Part shown: positions 49,851 to 59,141 of the stretch, piece by piece | Position numbering within the stretch: the first letter of the stretch is position 1 | Layout of the letters: every line of letters starts with the position of its first letter | Source: an uncultured Bacilli bacterium | GTDB lineage: Bacteria > Bacillota_I > Bacilli_A > RF39 > UBA660 | NCBI GenBank assembly: GCA_934140355.1 | Contig: CAKPBH010000001.1 | Span: 1-61,681 of the forward strand | DNA: 61,681 nucleotides | Direction of reading: 5' to 3' | The notes under the pieces: model-generated | Databases searched by the model: none | Told to the model about the DNA's origin: nothing | The model's input: only the letters and a program-made list of their open reading frames with translations | Translations under genes and position numbers: made by a program

Positions 49851-49856
49851 ATTATA
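49851..49856 (-). promoter_or_regulatory. -10 box of the aspS T-box transcript
   Basis: TATAAT on the minus strand, preceded by TGC (extended -10). It places the transcript start near 49845. The -35 match is poor. Confidence 0.65.
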
Positions 49857-49962
49857 GCATATTTTTTTCTAGACATTCACTTTTTAACGTAGAAGTAATT
49901 TTTTACCTCAAAATATCTAGCCTTCCCTTTTCTATAAAGAAAAGATAAATCTTAATGTTTTT

Positions 49963-51084
49963 TTACTTTTCTATTTCGTGTAAAAACAAGTCATCTGTCA
50001 TACCCGCAATAAAATCAATAGCCATTCTCTTAGAAGAAGTATGTTCTAAATAAATAGCATCTTTATTATTTAAAAAATATCGATAAATAATACTCTGTTT
50101 ATTTTCATTTTCAATATCAAATTGATATTTTTGATAAATTCTATTCATGCCCAAACGATATTTTTCTAATTCTTGAGCAGTTATACTTTTGTTATAAATA
50201 AATTGATAATTAAATTTTTTTAATTGAATTAAGGCTTGATAAACGTCTTTACTCATTTTAATATAAGGTTTTCCATAGCTATTATCAATAATATCTTGAA
50301 CAATTGTGTTGATAATCGTTCTATTGGTATTTCCTAAAACTTTAGTAATACTAGAAGGGATATCTTCTTTTTGAATATTTCCCAAACGAATAGCATCTTC
50401 AATGTCCCGACCAACATAACCAATAATATCACTGATTCTAACAACACAACCTTCCAAAGTCATCGGGTGATGTTTTTGCGTTTGGCCTAAGTTGGTATAA
50501 GCACTCTGATATTCCCTAAAAAATTCTTTTTCATCTTTTTCTTCTGGAATATACTGATTAGAAAGAAACTCTCCATTGTGACACATAATGCCATCTAACA
50601 CTTGAATAGATAAATTTAGTCCGTATCCTTTATTTTCAATATACATATAGTTTCTAACCCCTTGAATATTATGAGCAAAATATTCATTTAATTCCCTTTT
50701 CGATATTTCATTTAATAAAGATTCTCCAGTGTGTCCCAAGGGAGTATGCCCAATATCATGACCAAGAGCAATTGCTTCAATTAAATCTGTATTCAAATTT
50801 AATGCTCTACCAATCGTTCTAGCAATTTTACTGACGAATTGAACATGAATAATCCTCTTAGAAATATGATCATTTTCTTTAAAAGAATACACTTGAGTCT
50901 TATCCAAATATCTTGTATAACTCATTGCATAAATAATTCGATCAACATCTCGAAAAAAGGGAGTTCTAATATCATCCTCTTCCTCTTTATAACGTATAGC
51001 CTCGCTACTTTTAGTAGCATATTTTGAGAGATTATTATCAATATTGAGAAAGTTTTTTTTAGCTTCATTAAAATACTTCATCAT
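49963..51084 (-). CDS. dGTPase-like HD-domain nucleotide triphosphohydrolase
   Basis: 373 residues. HD-family dGTPases split dNTPs into nucleoside and tripolyphosphate. Visible features are the N-terminal RTPFFRDVDRIIYAMSYTRYLDKTQVY, the first His region (RIIHVQFVSKIARTIGRAL), HD in AIALGHDIGHTPLGHTGE, and the distal Asp in VVRISDIIGYVGRDIEDAI. Length fits the Firmicute type. AAGGAG precedes the ATG. It lies 21 bases after the PLP-enzyme gene, probably in one operon. Confidence 0.88.
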   Translation of the reverse strand: MMKYFNEAKKNFLNIDNNLSKYATKSSEAIRYKEEEDDIRTPFFRDVDRIIYAMSYTRYLDKTQVYSFKENDHISKRIIHVQFVSKIARTIGRALNLNTDLIEAIALGHDIGHTPLGHTGESLLNEISKRELNEYFAHNIQGVRNYMYIENKGYGLNLSIQVLDGIMCHNGEFLSNQYIPEEKDEKEFFREYQSAYTNLGQTQKHHPMTLEGCVVRISDIIGYVGRDIEDAIRLGNIQKEDIPSSITKVLGNTNRTIINTIVQDIIDNSYGKPYIKMSKDVYQALIQLKKFNYQFIYNKSITAQELEKYRLGMNRIYQKYQFDIENENKQSIIYRYFLNNKDAIYLEHTSSKRMAIDFIAGMTDDLFLHEIEK

Positions 51085-51105
51085 TTTTCTCCTTAATATA
51101 AGTCT

Positions 51106-52338
51106 TTAAGATTGTTCATCTAACAATTTTTCTATTGCTGTTTCAATAGCAATTTTTCCATAACAATAAGTAAGGGAACCTTGCTGGTAAGCAATATATG
51201 GTTCTCTTAGCGGACCATCACAAGATAATTCGATAGATGATCCTTGAGTGAACGTTCCAGCAGCCATAATCACTTGATCGGTATAACCTGGCATATCCCA
51301 AGGAATTGGCTTGACATTCGCATCAATAGGACTTGCTGATTGAATAGCTTGACAATAAGTAATAAGTTTTTCCTTGTCATGAAAGATAATATTTTGAACA
51401 ATATCAGCCCTTTCTTCATTGTACCTCGGTTCTACTTCAAAACCAATTTCTTCTAAAAGATAACTAGTAAGTATAGCAGTTTTAAGCGCTTGTTTTACCA
51501 CAGACGGAGCCATGAAAAGACCTAATAATAACTGTTTATTCATCCCAAGAGATGGACCAACTTCCCTTCCCTCACCTGGAACATTTAATCTCTCAGCACA
51601 TAAAGTAATTAAATCTTTACGCCCAACAATATAAGCTCCATTTGAAGCCATACCGGCACCTAAATTTTTAATTAAAGAACCAACAACCAAATCAGCACCC
51701 ACTTCAATTGGTTCCCTCGTCGTTACAAATTCACAATAACAATTATCAACCATAATAATCGTATCAGGACTTATTTTTTTAATAAAAGAAATTACTTTTT
51801 CTAAGTCCTCAATTAAAATACTTTTTCGAGTAGAATAACCTTTACTTCTTTGAATTTCTATTAATTTAATTTTTTTCTTTTGCAGTACTTCTTTAATTTT
51901 TTCTAAATGAAATTGATGATCAACTAGATCAATTTGCTCATAGTCTATTCCATATGCTTTTAGAGAACTATGATTTTCTTTGATACCAATTACTTCTTCT
52001 AGAGTATCATATGGTGCTCCAGTTATAGATAACATAACATCTCCGGGACGAAGACAAGCAAAAAGAGCGGTAGTTAAAGCATGCGTTCCAGAGATAAACT
52101 GACTCCTTACAAGGGCATCCTCACTTTTAAAAATACTAGCATAAACCTTTTCAATAGTATCTCTCCCCAGATCGTTATAACCATATCCTGTTGTCATATT
52201 AAAACATGCCTCAGAAACATTATTTTCTTTAAAAGCTTTTAATACTTTTTTAGAATTTTCATTTTCAACATAATCAAGACCTTGATAAATGGTTTGTAAT
52301 TTTTTCTCAGCATCAATAATTAAATTTTGATGATTCAT
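51106..52338 (-). CDS. PLP-dependent methionine gamma-lyase-family protein (aluminium resistance family, YnbB-like)
   Basis: 410 residues with fold-type I PLP architecture. SQFISGTHALTTALFACLRPGD (cofactor phosphate loop), DTIIMVDNCYCEFV (Asp binding the pyridine nitrogen) and GADLVVGSLIKNLGAGMA (the Schiff-base Lys in SLIKN) match family PF06838, named after methionine gamma-lyase and aluminium resistance. The true substrate is not known. GAAAGGAAT precedes the ATG. It is grouped with the dGTPase-like gene and small membrane proteins. Confidence 0.85.
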   Translation of the reverse strand: MNHQNLIIDAEKKLQTIYQGLDYVENENSKKVLKAFKENNVSEACFNMTTGYGYNDLGRDTIEKVYASIFKSEDALVRSQFISGTHALTTALFACLRPGDVMLSITGAPYDTLEEVIGIKENHSSLKAYGIDYEQIDLVDHQFHLEKIKEVLQKKKIKLIEIQRSKGYSTRKSILIEDLEKVISFIKKISPDTIIMVDNCYCEFVTTREPIEVGADLVVGSLIKNLGAGMASNGAYIVGRKDLITLCAERLNVPGEGREVGPSLGMNKQLLLGLFMAPSVVKQALKTAILTSYLLEEIGFEVEPRYNEERADIVQNIIFHDKEKLITYCQAIQSASPIDANVKPIPWDMPGYTDQVIMAAGTFTQGSSIELSCDGPLREPYIAYQQGSLTYCYGKIAIETAIEKLLDEQS

Positions 52339-52352
52339 AAGATTCCTTCTTT

Positions 52353-52622
52353 CTATAAAACAAAGCGATAAAGATAATAAAGGATGATTCCTCCTAAAAC
52401 AATTCCAAGAGCAGTAGAAACAATTTGATTATCTAAAATACTTAGGAAAATGTATGGAATTAAAGAAAAGATAGCAATTGGTGTGAGATACTTTAGGGCA
52501 GTAGTCAAAAAGGAATAAACAATTGGAATATTTAAATGAAATACAGTATAAGAAATAAGTAAGACAATCATCATGATTTCAACAATGATGATTTTTTTGA
52601 TGATAAATTTTAAAGTAGACAT
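52353..52622 (-). CDS. Small three-helix membrane protein
   Basis: About 89 residues with three hydrophobic segments (IIIVEIMMIVLLISYTVF, YLTPIAIFSLIPYIFLSIL and TALGIVLGGIILYYLY). Unrecognised; size and topology would fit a holin-like or small envelope protein. GGGGAGGCGG suits ATG 52622, with 52628 as alternative. It starts within a 28-residue Gly/Cys peptide frame and ends 14 bases before the PLP-enzyme gene. Confidence 0.55.
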   Translation of the reverse strand: MSTLKFIIKKIIIVEIMMIVLLISYTVFHLNIPIVYSFLTTALKYLTPIAIFSLIPYIFLSILDNQIVSTALGIVLGGIILYYLYRFVL

Positions 52623-52696
52623 GAACATCCGCCTCCCCACATCCCAAAATAGACACAAACACTATCTCTTTTAACAATTACCTTACGTGTTAGCAT
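52610..52696 (-). CDS. Possible 28-residue Gly/Cys-rich peptide
   Basis: Reads MLTRKVIVKRDSVCVYFGMW followed by GGGCSCLL. GGGG lies eight bases before the ATG, and a TATAAT -10 is about 40 bases upstream (near 52730). Its stop codon lies 13 bases past the membrane-protein start, so it could be a coupling leader or a real small protein. Too short for more. Confidence 0.35.
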   Translation of the reverse strand: MLTRKVIVKRDSVCVYFGMWGGGCSCLL

Positions 52697-52920
52697 AATC
52701 TTTACCCCATTTCTTTTTTATTTAGTGTTATTATACTATAAATATGTCGAAAAAAAAAGAGAGATTTCTCTTTGAAAGTGTAAAATTTTATTGACTGAAC
52801 TGATACCTAACAATCTAATCCTCTTAAAATTAACCTTGTAAGGCTATTTCCAAAACATAACATTAACATATTTGAAAAAGAGCTAAATCTCTCAATGATA
52901 AACAACTTATCATCTCTTAA

Positions 52921-53160
52921 CTATTTTCCGAAAGAATTAAAATTACTTAAATTTCTACTTTGCAAATCTCTAATTGATTCTTGAACATCAAAAACCTTAC
53001 CAGCCAAATCCTCTAAACTTGAAGATGTTTGATGATCTGCATTCAATCTCCCATCTTCTTCAAAAGGTTGTAACATTTGCATCTTCGATTCACAATAAGG
53101 ATCAATTTTTCCTATTTGTGAATATTCATTTTTCAATTTATCCCAACAATAGCTAAGCAT
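52921..53160 (-). CDS. Small hypothetical or truncated gene, 79 aa
   Basis: Reads from MLSYCWDKLKNEYSQIG to LSNFNSFGK. Acidic, soluble, unrecognised. The ribosome site is poor and the start abuts the transposase remnant at 53189-53416, so this may be the 3' fragment of a gene broken by that insertion. Confidence 0.35.
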   Translation of the reverse strand: MLSYCWDKLKNEYSQIGKIDPYCESKMQMLQPFEEDGRLNADHQTSSSLEDLAGKVFDVQESIRDLQSRNLSNFNSFGK

Positions 53161-53188
53161 ATTTTCTAAGTTTCCATATTTAATAACA

Positions 53189-53416
53189 CTACCCTTTACA
53201 CAGTTCAGTCAAGGAAATGAATTTTGCAGATAAGCCCCTATCAGCAAAAAGTAAATTTGGTATTTTGAAAAAATATCCATTAATTAAAAATATAATTTTT
53301 TTTATAATAAATAAAAAAGAAAAATTAAATCTTGAGATATTTAACTTTTCTTTTTCCAATATACCAATGTTATATTCTGAAACTAGCCTTGTTAGCATCG
53401 ATCCAGTCAATAACAT
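53189..53416 (-). pseudogene. Decayed transposase remnant (copy B)
   Basis: The minus strand keeps an open stretch containing GYFFKIPNLLFADRGLSAKF and SLTELCKG, and 53197-53283 matches copy A near 19107-19193 in inverted orientation. The 'ADRG' strand is typical of DDE transposases, but most of the gene is gone. The family cannot be fixed. Confidence 0.5.
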
Positions 53417-53434
53417 TTTAAACTAATTTCTCCT

Positions 53435-53866
53435 TTAAGATAAATAATTATCTTTGATGATGCGAACAAATCTTGGACCTGTTTTTAAGACTAAGATAAC
53501 TCCAATAATTGCCGCAAGATAACCAATATAACCACTTCTTTTATTTCCTACAGATTCTGGAGATAAAAAATCATAATATAGTGTCATCTTCTCACCAATT
53601 TGGATATCCTTATCATAATTATCAATCGTTGCATTATAATTAGAATTGTTGGCAATATAAGATAAGTTTACTGCTCTTTTTTCAACGTCGCCATCAGCAT
53701 TTTTAGAAACGGTTACCCCCGTTACTGTCCCCTCGGCACTAATTACTCTTAATTTAAAATTTTCAGTTTTCAAAAGTAAGATTCCAAAGACAACTAATAC
53801 GGTTCCTATTATACAAAGAATCATCACTGGAATATTCAATTCTTCTTTTTTTCTCTGTTTTCCCAT
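53435..53866 (-). CDS. DUF3592-like membrane protein
   Basis: 143 residues. Two membrane helices (about 13-33 and 112-127) enclose an outside beta domain with VNLSYIANNSNYNATIDNY and IGEKMTLYYDFLSPES. This is the DUF3592 layout: a strand pair, then a 'vyYdp.nP'-type end before the last helix. Function unknown. GAGGAG precedes the ATG. Confidence 0.7.
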   Translation of the reverse strand: MGKQRKKEELNIPVMILCIIGTVLVVFGILLLKTENFKLRVISAEGTVTGVTVSKNADGDVEKRAVNLSYIANNSNYNATIDNYDKDIQIGEKMTLYYDFLSPESVGNKRSGYIGYLAAIIGVILVLKTGPRFVRIIKDNYLS

Positions 53867-53960
53867 CTTATTCTCCTCCTATTCTAAGTATAGCAAATGT
53901 GAAAATAAAATTCAAGTCGTTTATGATGAATTTTAAATTACGTTTAACATTTGTTATTTT

Positions 53961-54236
53961 TTATTCTAAACATTTTTTAGCAGTTTCTCTAATCGCGTTA
54001 ACATACTCCAAATCCTTATCTTGCATCTCTTTAGTCAATTTAGAAAAGGGTTTTAATGAATAATGTTCTTTACAACTCATATTCTTATCAATCGCCCAAG
54101 CATTATGCACATCTTCAAGAGTTACCTTCGTTCCTTTGACTAGTACTAACAATACATACAAATTCATCAAGGGCTTATCTACTTTTATTTTAGATGCCAA
54201 TATTCTTTCAATTTTATCAATATAATTCTCATTCAT
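53961..54236 (-). CDS. DUF7701-like small protein
   Basis: About 91 residues. YIDKIERIL, LYVLLVLVKGTKVTLEDVHNAWA and SLKPFSKLTKEMQDKDLEYVNAI resemble a small all-helical family found near nucleotide-modifying or phage genes (DUF7701-like). The role is unknown. The start is uncertain: ATG 54236 is chosen with GGAAAC upstream; ATG 54257 is possible. It follows the phosphohexomutase gene closely. Confidence 0.55.
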   Translation of the reverse strand: MNENYIDKIERILASKIKVDKPLMNLYVLLVLVKGTKVTLEDVHNAWAIDKNMSCKEHYSLKPFSKLTKEMQDKDLEYVNAIRETAKKCLE

Positions 54237-54266
54237 TTTCTTGTTTCCATTCCACATTTTCCAACA

Positions 54267-55643
54267 CTACTGTTCTTCTTGAACTAAATTCATAAATTCT
54301 TCTTTTATTTCCTCTAAACGTTCTTTAGTTTTAGCCTCAAAACGTACCGTAATGTTTGGACCAGTATTAGAAGCCCTAACCAAAGCAGAACCATCATGAA
54401 AAATAACTTTTACCCCATCAATAAGAAGAATATGGTATTGCTTTTCTTGACAGTATTTTTTTACCTTTTCTACTACTTGAAATTTAATATCATCCGGTGT
54501 TTTAATTTTAATCTCTGGCGTAGATTCATAATGAGAAATATTCTCAAGTTGTTCTGTTATTGTTTTCTTTGTATTAGATAAAATTTCAATTAATCTTAAT
54601 CCAGCATAAATTCCATCATCATAGCCATTAAACTTATCCCTAAAGAAAACATGCCCCGATAACTCTCCCGAAAAAGGATAATTTCCTTGATAACTTTTTT
54701 CCTTAGTATAAGAATTTCCAGTACGATAAAATTCATTCTCTATTTTTAATTTATCCAATTCCTCCTTTAAAGCAAGAGAGCATTTTACGTCATAAAAAGT
54801 CTTTTTAAGAATATCTTTTTGCCCAGATAAGTACCTCCATACTAGAATCATAAACTTATCAATTGCTAAAAACTTTCCTTCATTGTCAATTATCCCTACT
54901 CTATCACCATCCCCATCAAAAGCAATTCCAACATCAGCATGTTGTTCTTTTACTTTTTGCTTTAAAATACTTAAATTTTCTTCTACCGCTGGATCGGGAT
55001 GATGATTGGGAAAACTAGAATCACTCACATTAAAAAGCGGCACCAATTCTAATTTATCTTTAAATGTATTAAAGATTTCATCCGCCACAATAGAAGTTGT
55101 CCCATTTCCACAATCATAAATTACTTTTAACTTTTTATCCCCTAAATGAATACCAGAGGTAATCATATTAATGTAATCTTTTTTAATATCAACTGTTTTT
55201 ACCGTCCCTTGCCCTTGATGATCCTCTTCTAAAAAGTCTTCATCTATTATCATTTGATAAAGTTCCATAGAAGATTTGCCATACGCATTATGGATACCAT
55301 TATACGAAAACTTAAAGCCATTTTCGTCTTTAGGATTATGAGAGGCAGTTACCATTATTCCCGATTTAATATTAAGATAGTCCCATCCATAATAATACAT
55401 AGGAGTAGTTACTAGTCCTAATCTTACTACATTTACACCACATTCAACAATTCCCTTAACGAGTTCTTTTTCTAAAGCAGGGGAACTATATCGATTATCA
55501 TAGCCAACTAAAGTAGTATCTTTACCCAACCTTCTTAATTTAGTTGCAAAAGCTTTACCTAAGAGATAGGCCAAAGATTCTGTAATATCTTTTTGATATA
55601 CTCCTCTAATATCATATTCTCTAAATATATATTTATTGATCAT
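54267..55643 (-). CDS. Phosphomannomutase/phosphoglucomutase
   Basis: 458 residues. It interconverts hexose 1- and 6-phosphates for surface sugar precursors. FREYDIRGVY is the N-terminal substrate region, VTASHNPKDENGFK carries the phosphoserine, AFDGDGDRVGIID binds Mg2+, GELSGHVFF binds sugar, and RASNTGPNITVRFEA closes the phosphate site. All four domains are present. AGAGGAGAG precedes the ATG. PMM versus PGM preference cannot be read from sequence. Confidence 0.92.
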   Translation of the reverse strand: MINKYIFREYDIRGVYQKDITESLAYLLGKAFATKLRRLGKDTTLVGYDNRYSSPALEKELVKGIVECGVNVVRLGLVTTPMYYYGWDYLNIKSGIMVTASHNPKDENGFKFSYNGIHNAYGKSSMELYQMIIDEDFLEEDHQGQGTVKTVDIKKDYINMITSGIHLGDKKLKVIYDCGNGTTSIVADEIFNTFKDKLELVPLFNVSDSSFPNHHPDPAVEENLSILKQKVKEQHADVGIAFDGDGDRVGIIDNEGKFLAIDKFMILVWRYLSGQKDILKKTFYDVKCSLALKEELDKLKIENEFYRTGNSYTKEKSYQGNYPFSGELSGHVFFRDKFNGYDDGIYAGLRLIEILSNTKKTITEQLENISHYESTPEIKIKTPDDIKFQVVEKVKKYCQEKQYHILLIDGVKVIFHDGSALVRASNTGPNITVRFEAKTKERLEEIKEEFMNLVQEEQ

Positions 55644-55677
55644 TCATCTCTCCTCTTTCTATTTTTATCAATATATC

Positions 55678-57674
55678 ATTTTATATCAGTTAAGTCAATG
55701 GTACAAAAGGATAATCATTGTTGCAATGGATAAGATTAAACTAACAATCATTAAGAATGAGAAAGTAACTTGTCCCTTGCTACCATGCCTCCTACCACCA
55801 ACTGAAGGAGGAATTTCAGAATGACTTTCAGTATAACCTGAAACAATAATATCTTTTTCATCCTGAGCATTTATTGCTAAATTTTTTAACTTATCTAAAA
55901 CTTCCTTTACCTCAATTTCAGCCTGTTTTCTCTTTTTAGTATTTGGCATAATATAAGTATCAATATTTCCATCTTTATCTACTGCAACATAAAAATCTTC
56001 TCCAACATAAGCACACATATACTCCGTACTTTCATCCTCAAAAACTACTTCATCATAAGATTTTCCTTGTAAGATATCATTAATTCCCTTGATTCTAGCA
56101 ATTTCATTCTGAATTGCCTCTGGATGATCAAGGTATTTTACATCATCTCTTAATACACGATATTCAGGCATTTTAGTATCTTTAAAAGGGACATATTCTC
56201 TACTATTGTCTTGATTAGAAGTCGCTAAAAGTACGCACTTATTTGGATTTACATCAAAATAACCTGGTGTTTTTTCACCGTCTTTCACAAAGTTTACTCC
56301 CAAATTTACTGTTGGCTTGTCAAAACGAAAAACATATTGGTTGGCTACAACTACGTTTTCGATTGGACTTTCGCTATCTTTAGATAATTCAATTAATCTA
56401 TTGGCAACGTTCTGACAAGCCAAACGCACATCTTCATCTGTGAATTCGGATGAAACACTATTTCTTAATTCATTTAAAAATACTGTATTTCCTACTCTAA
56501 AGCCACTTACTCTACTGACAAATTCTCCCTTTTTCGAAGAAAATCGAATATGAAAACCAGCTGTATTCCTAAGGCAAAAATCAAGTAACCTCTGTCCTAC
56601 ACCCAAAATACGCATACATGCACCAGTTCTCTCACCATATGTTAGGTTAATTGCATTAGTAAAATTTCCCAGGTTAACAGAAAGAGATTTCCCATTTTCT
56701 AAAGAAATATCCTCTTTTATTGGTGGAACATTTATAAATTCCCTTTCATACATATCCCGCATGTATCTGGGAATTTTATCTAGTCGTTCCGTTCTTTTCG
56801 CTGAAGCAGAGTTAGGAGGAGGATTGTTTGCCAAAAGCTCGGCATTATCTTTACCTAGTAATTGAACTAAATTTTCATCTAAACTACAAGCTTCTAAAAC
56901 AACCTTTAAATTAATTTTCTTCTTTTTTTGTAAAGCAGTAGCAATGGGAAAAATTTTTTCGATAAAATTTTTCATATCAAAATTTGACATATCATTCATT
57001 TCAAAAATTCGATTAAAGTTACTTCCTAACCCAATTAAATGATACTTTTTTATCACATCCATAATTTTTACATATTTTTCATGATTTTCTTTCAAACACA
57101 ATTCAAAAAATCCATCTAAATTACACGTCAATAATAGTTTGGCAAGATTAGCGGAATTATCAATTTCAAGTCTTTCATCATATTTTATTTCACTTGATGG
57201 TACCTTTAACATACTAAATAGCTCATCATAATGTTCATCATATAATTGAGCCAAAATTTTATTTAACCCTTTAAAGCCTAATTTTATTTCTTTTGGAGCG
57301 TTTTTAGGATCTTTTGTTTTCCACTCTAGTACATCCTTTAGGGTTATTCCATTTGTAAAAGTATTAGATGTTAATTGCTCAGGATAAAATTTCAAAATTA
57401 AATTGCTTAGCGTATTTGTATTATAATGTTCTGTTATATATTTTAGCAGATAATTCCTGTCTACTTTTCTATCTATTCCCAATAAATTATTTGCAAATAT
57501 TTGCTTTTTTCTAGCTATTTTGTAATCTTCCATTCGTACATTGATGTACTGACTAGTAATTACTTTTAACCTTTCCAAGGCACCTTCTCTAACCTTTGAT
57601 TTACTTTGATCAACTAATTCAATAATAAAATTTTTAAGATAATTACTATCATTTTGGATATCAGTAATGAACTG
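55678..57674. repeat. 2-kb tandem duplication, copy 1
   Basis: This block, from ATTTTATATCAGTTAAGTCA through the middle of the 1148-aa gene, recurs at 59607-61606. The 3' about 850 bp are nearly identical; the rest is slightly diverged. Copy 2 has one extra codon (Cys). Confidence 0.9.
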
Positions 57675-59141
57675 TTCTAATTCTTTACCAACTAAATTTT
57701 GAGTGTTTTGGCAATATTTAATAATATCAAATAACTCTTGAGTAATATTTTCTTCTTCACCTCTTTCACTCATTCCTTTTAGTCTAGAAGATATTTCCCA
57801 AATTTTGCGATTGTTTTGTTGAAATTCTTTTGGAAGGACAGTTTCTAATACAGTATCGATTTGTTTTTTGTTTAAAACAGCATTTGAAACATTAAATAAA
57901 GTAATAAATTTACTAAAAATTTCTTCGTCATTTATAATTTTTTTAAATTTTTCATTGCCCGATAGTACTAAAGATAGCGAATCTTTATACTTTATTTTAC
58001 AGTTATCCTTGATTTTTCTATATTTTTCAACATTTTTATCACCTAACTCTATGAGTGAAGATAATATTAACTCATCTGCTTTAAAACTACTGATAACTTT
58101 AACTTTAGGAAATTCATCTGCTAACTTATCTAGGTATTGTATTTTTAACTCATCTGTTTCAAAACTACTAATAACTTCAGCTTTAGAAGAATCATCCGTT
58201 AACTTATCTAAGTATTGTATTTTTAACTCATCGGTTTCAAAACTACTAATAACTTCAGCTTTAGAAGAATCATCCGTTAACTTATCGAGGTTTTGTATTT
58301 TTAACTCATCGGTTCCAAAACCACTAATAACTTCAGCTTTAGAAGAATCATCCGTTAACTTATCGAGATTTAAGATTTTTAAAGCATTTGTTTCAAAACT
58401 ACTAATAACTTGAGTTTTATAATAATCATATTCTAACTTATCGAGAGCTTGGATTTTTGAAGCAACTGTTCCAAAACTACTAATAATATCAAATCTATAA
58501 TAATCAGATTCTAGCTTATCGAGAGCTTGTATTTTTAACTCATCTGTTTCAAAACTACTAATAACTTCAGCTTTATCAAAATCTTGTTCTAACTTATCGA
58601 GATATAGTATTTTTAAAGCATCTGTTCCAAAACTACTAATAACTCCAGCTTTCCAAGAATCATCTGTTAACTTTTCTAGGCCTTGTATTTTTAAAGCATC
58701 TGTTCCAAAATTTTCGATAATTTCAGATCTATCAAAATCATATGTTAACTTATCTAGGCCCTGTATTTTTAACTCATCTGTTTCAAAATTTTCGATAATC
58801 CAAGCTTTATCATTCTCACTGGTCAGCTTGTCTAAGTAATGTATTTTTAATTTGTCCGTAGATAACGCAAGAATACTCAAAATTTTCTTAAACTCGTCAC
58901 CTATCTCTGTACTTTCTAGTAGATTTATTGCTTCTTTCTCTGTATAAATGCTAGACATAAATAGTTTACTATTCTCATCTATATTTAACCTCTCTCTTAC
59001 TTCTTCATCTAACGCCTCCATAATATCTTTTCTTTCTTCTATGAAATAGTTTCTTTCTTCAAAACTAAGCTCTTTAATAATTAATTCAAAATGATTGGTG
59101 TTTGCTACTTTACTCAAAACTTCCTTGATATGTTCTCTCAT
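55695..59141 (-). CDS. Unrecognised 1148-aa tail-anchored protein with 26-residue tandem repeats
   Basis: I do not recognise this family. Order: charged helical N-terminus (1-85); about eleven 26-residue repeats (about 88-365) of the form SSKAEVISSFETDELKIQYL, likely a helical solenoid; a long helical middle (to about 800); a conserved C-terminal domain (about 820-1110) with NLTYGERTGACMRILGVG and AGFHIRFSSKKGEFVSRVSG, holding an invariant Cys and His in both copies; a variable linker; and a C-terminal membrane helix. With no signal peptide, it should be a cytoplasm-facing tail-anchored protein. GTAGGAGAG precedes the ATG. Its 3' half is duplicated next door. Confidence 0.75.
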   Translation of the reverse strand: MREHIKEVLSKVANTNHFELIIKELSFEERNYFIEERKDIMEALDEEVRERLNIDENSKLFMSSIYTEKEAINLLESTEIGDEFKKILSILALSTDKLKIHYLDKLTSENDKAWIIENFETDELKIQGLDKLTYDFDRSEIIENFGTDALKIQGLEKLTDDSWKAGVISSFGTDALKILYLDKLEQDFDKAEVISSFETDELKIQALDKLESDYYRFDIISSFGTVASKIQALDKLEYDYYKTQVISSFETNALKILNLDKLTDDSSKAEVISGFGTDELKIQNLDKLTDDSSKAEVISSFETDELKIQYLDKLTDDSSKAEVISSFETDELKIQYLDKLADEFPKVKVISSFKADELILSSLIELGDKNVEKYRKIKDNCKIKYKDSLSLVLSGNEKFKKIINDEEIFSKFITLFNVSNAVLNKKQIDTVLETVLPKEFQQNNRKIWEISSRLKGMSERGEEENITQELFDIIKYCQNTQNLVGKELEQFITDIQNDSNYLKNFIIELVDQSKSKVREGALERLKVITSQYINVRMEDYKIARKKQIFANNLLGIDRKVDRNYLLKYITEHYNTNTLSNLILKFYPEQLTSNTFTNGITLKDVLEWKTKDPKNAPKEIKLGFKGLNKILAQLYDEHYDELFSMLKVPSSEIKYDERLEIDNSANLAKLLLTCNLDGFFELCLKENHEKYVKIMDVIKKYHLIGLGSNFNRIFEMNDMSNFDMKNFIEKIFPIATALQKKKKINLKVVLEACSLDENLVQLLGKDNAELLANNPPPNSASAKRTERLDKIPRYMRDMYEREFINVPPIKEDISLENGKSLSVNLGNFTNAINLTYGERTGACMRILGVGQRLLDFCLRNTAGFHIRFSSKKGEFVSRVSGFRVGNTVFLNELRNSVSSEFTDEDVRLACQNVANRLIELSKDSESPIENVVVANQYVFRFDKPTVNLGVNFVKDGEKTPGYFDVNPNKCVLLATSNQDNSREYVPFKDTKMPEYRVLRDDVKYLDHPEAIQNEIARIKGINDILQGKSYDEVVFEDESTEYMCAYVGEDFYVAVDKDGNIDTYIMPNTKKRKQAEIEVKEVLDKLKNLAINAQDEKDIIVSGYTESHSEIPPSVGGRRHGSKGQVTFSFLMIVSLILSIATMIILLYH
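58046..58880 (-). repeat. Tandem 78-bp coding repeats
   Basis: About eleven units of exactly 78 bp, with boundaries for example near 58124, 58202, 58280, 58358, 58436, 58514 and 58592. The units around 58130-58360 are almost identical; the others are diverged. They encode the 26-residue repeats. Confidence 0.85.

Noticed and set aside
57868..58413. Plus-strand 181-codon frame with internal repeats
   Set aside because: It is the shadow of the 78-bp repeats of the minus-strand gene and has no start signals.
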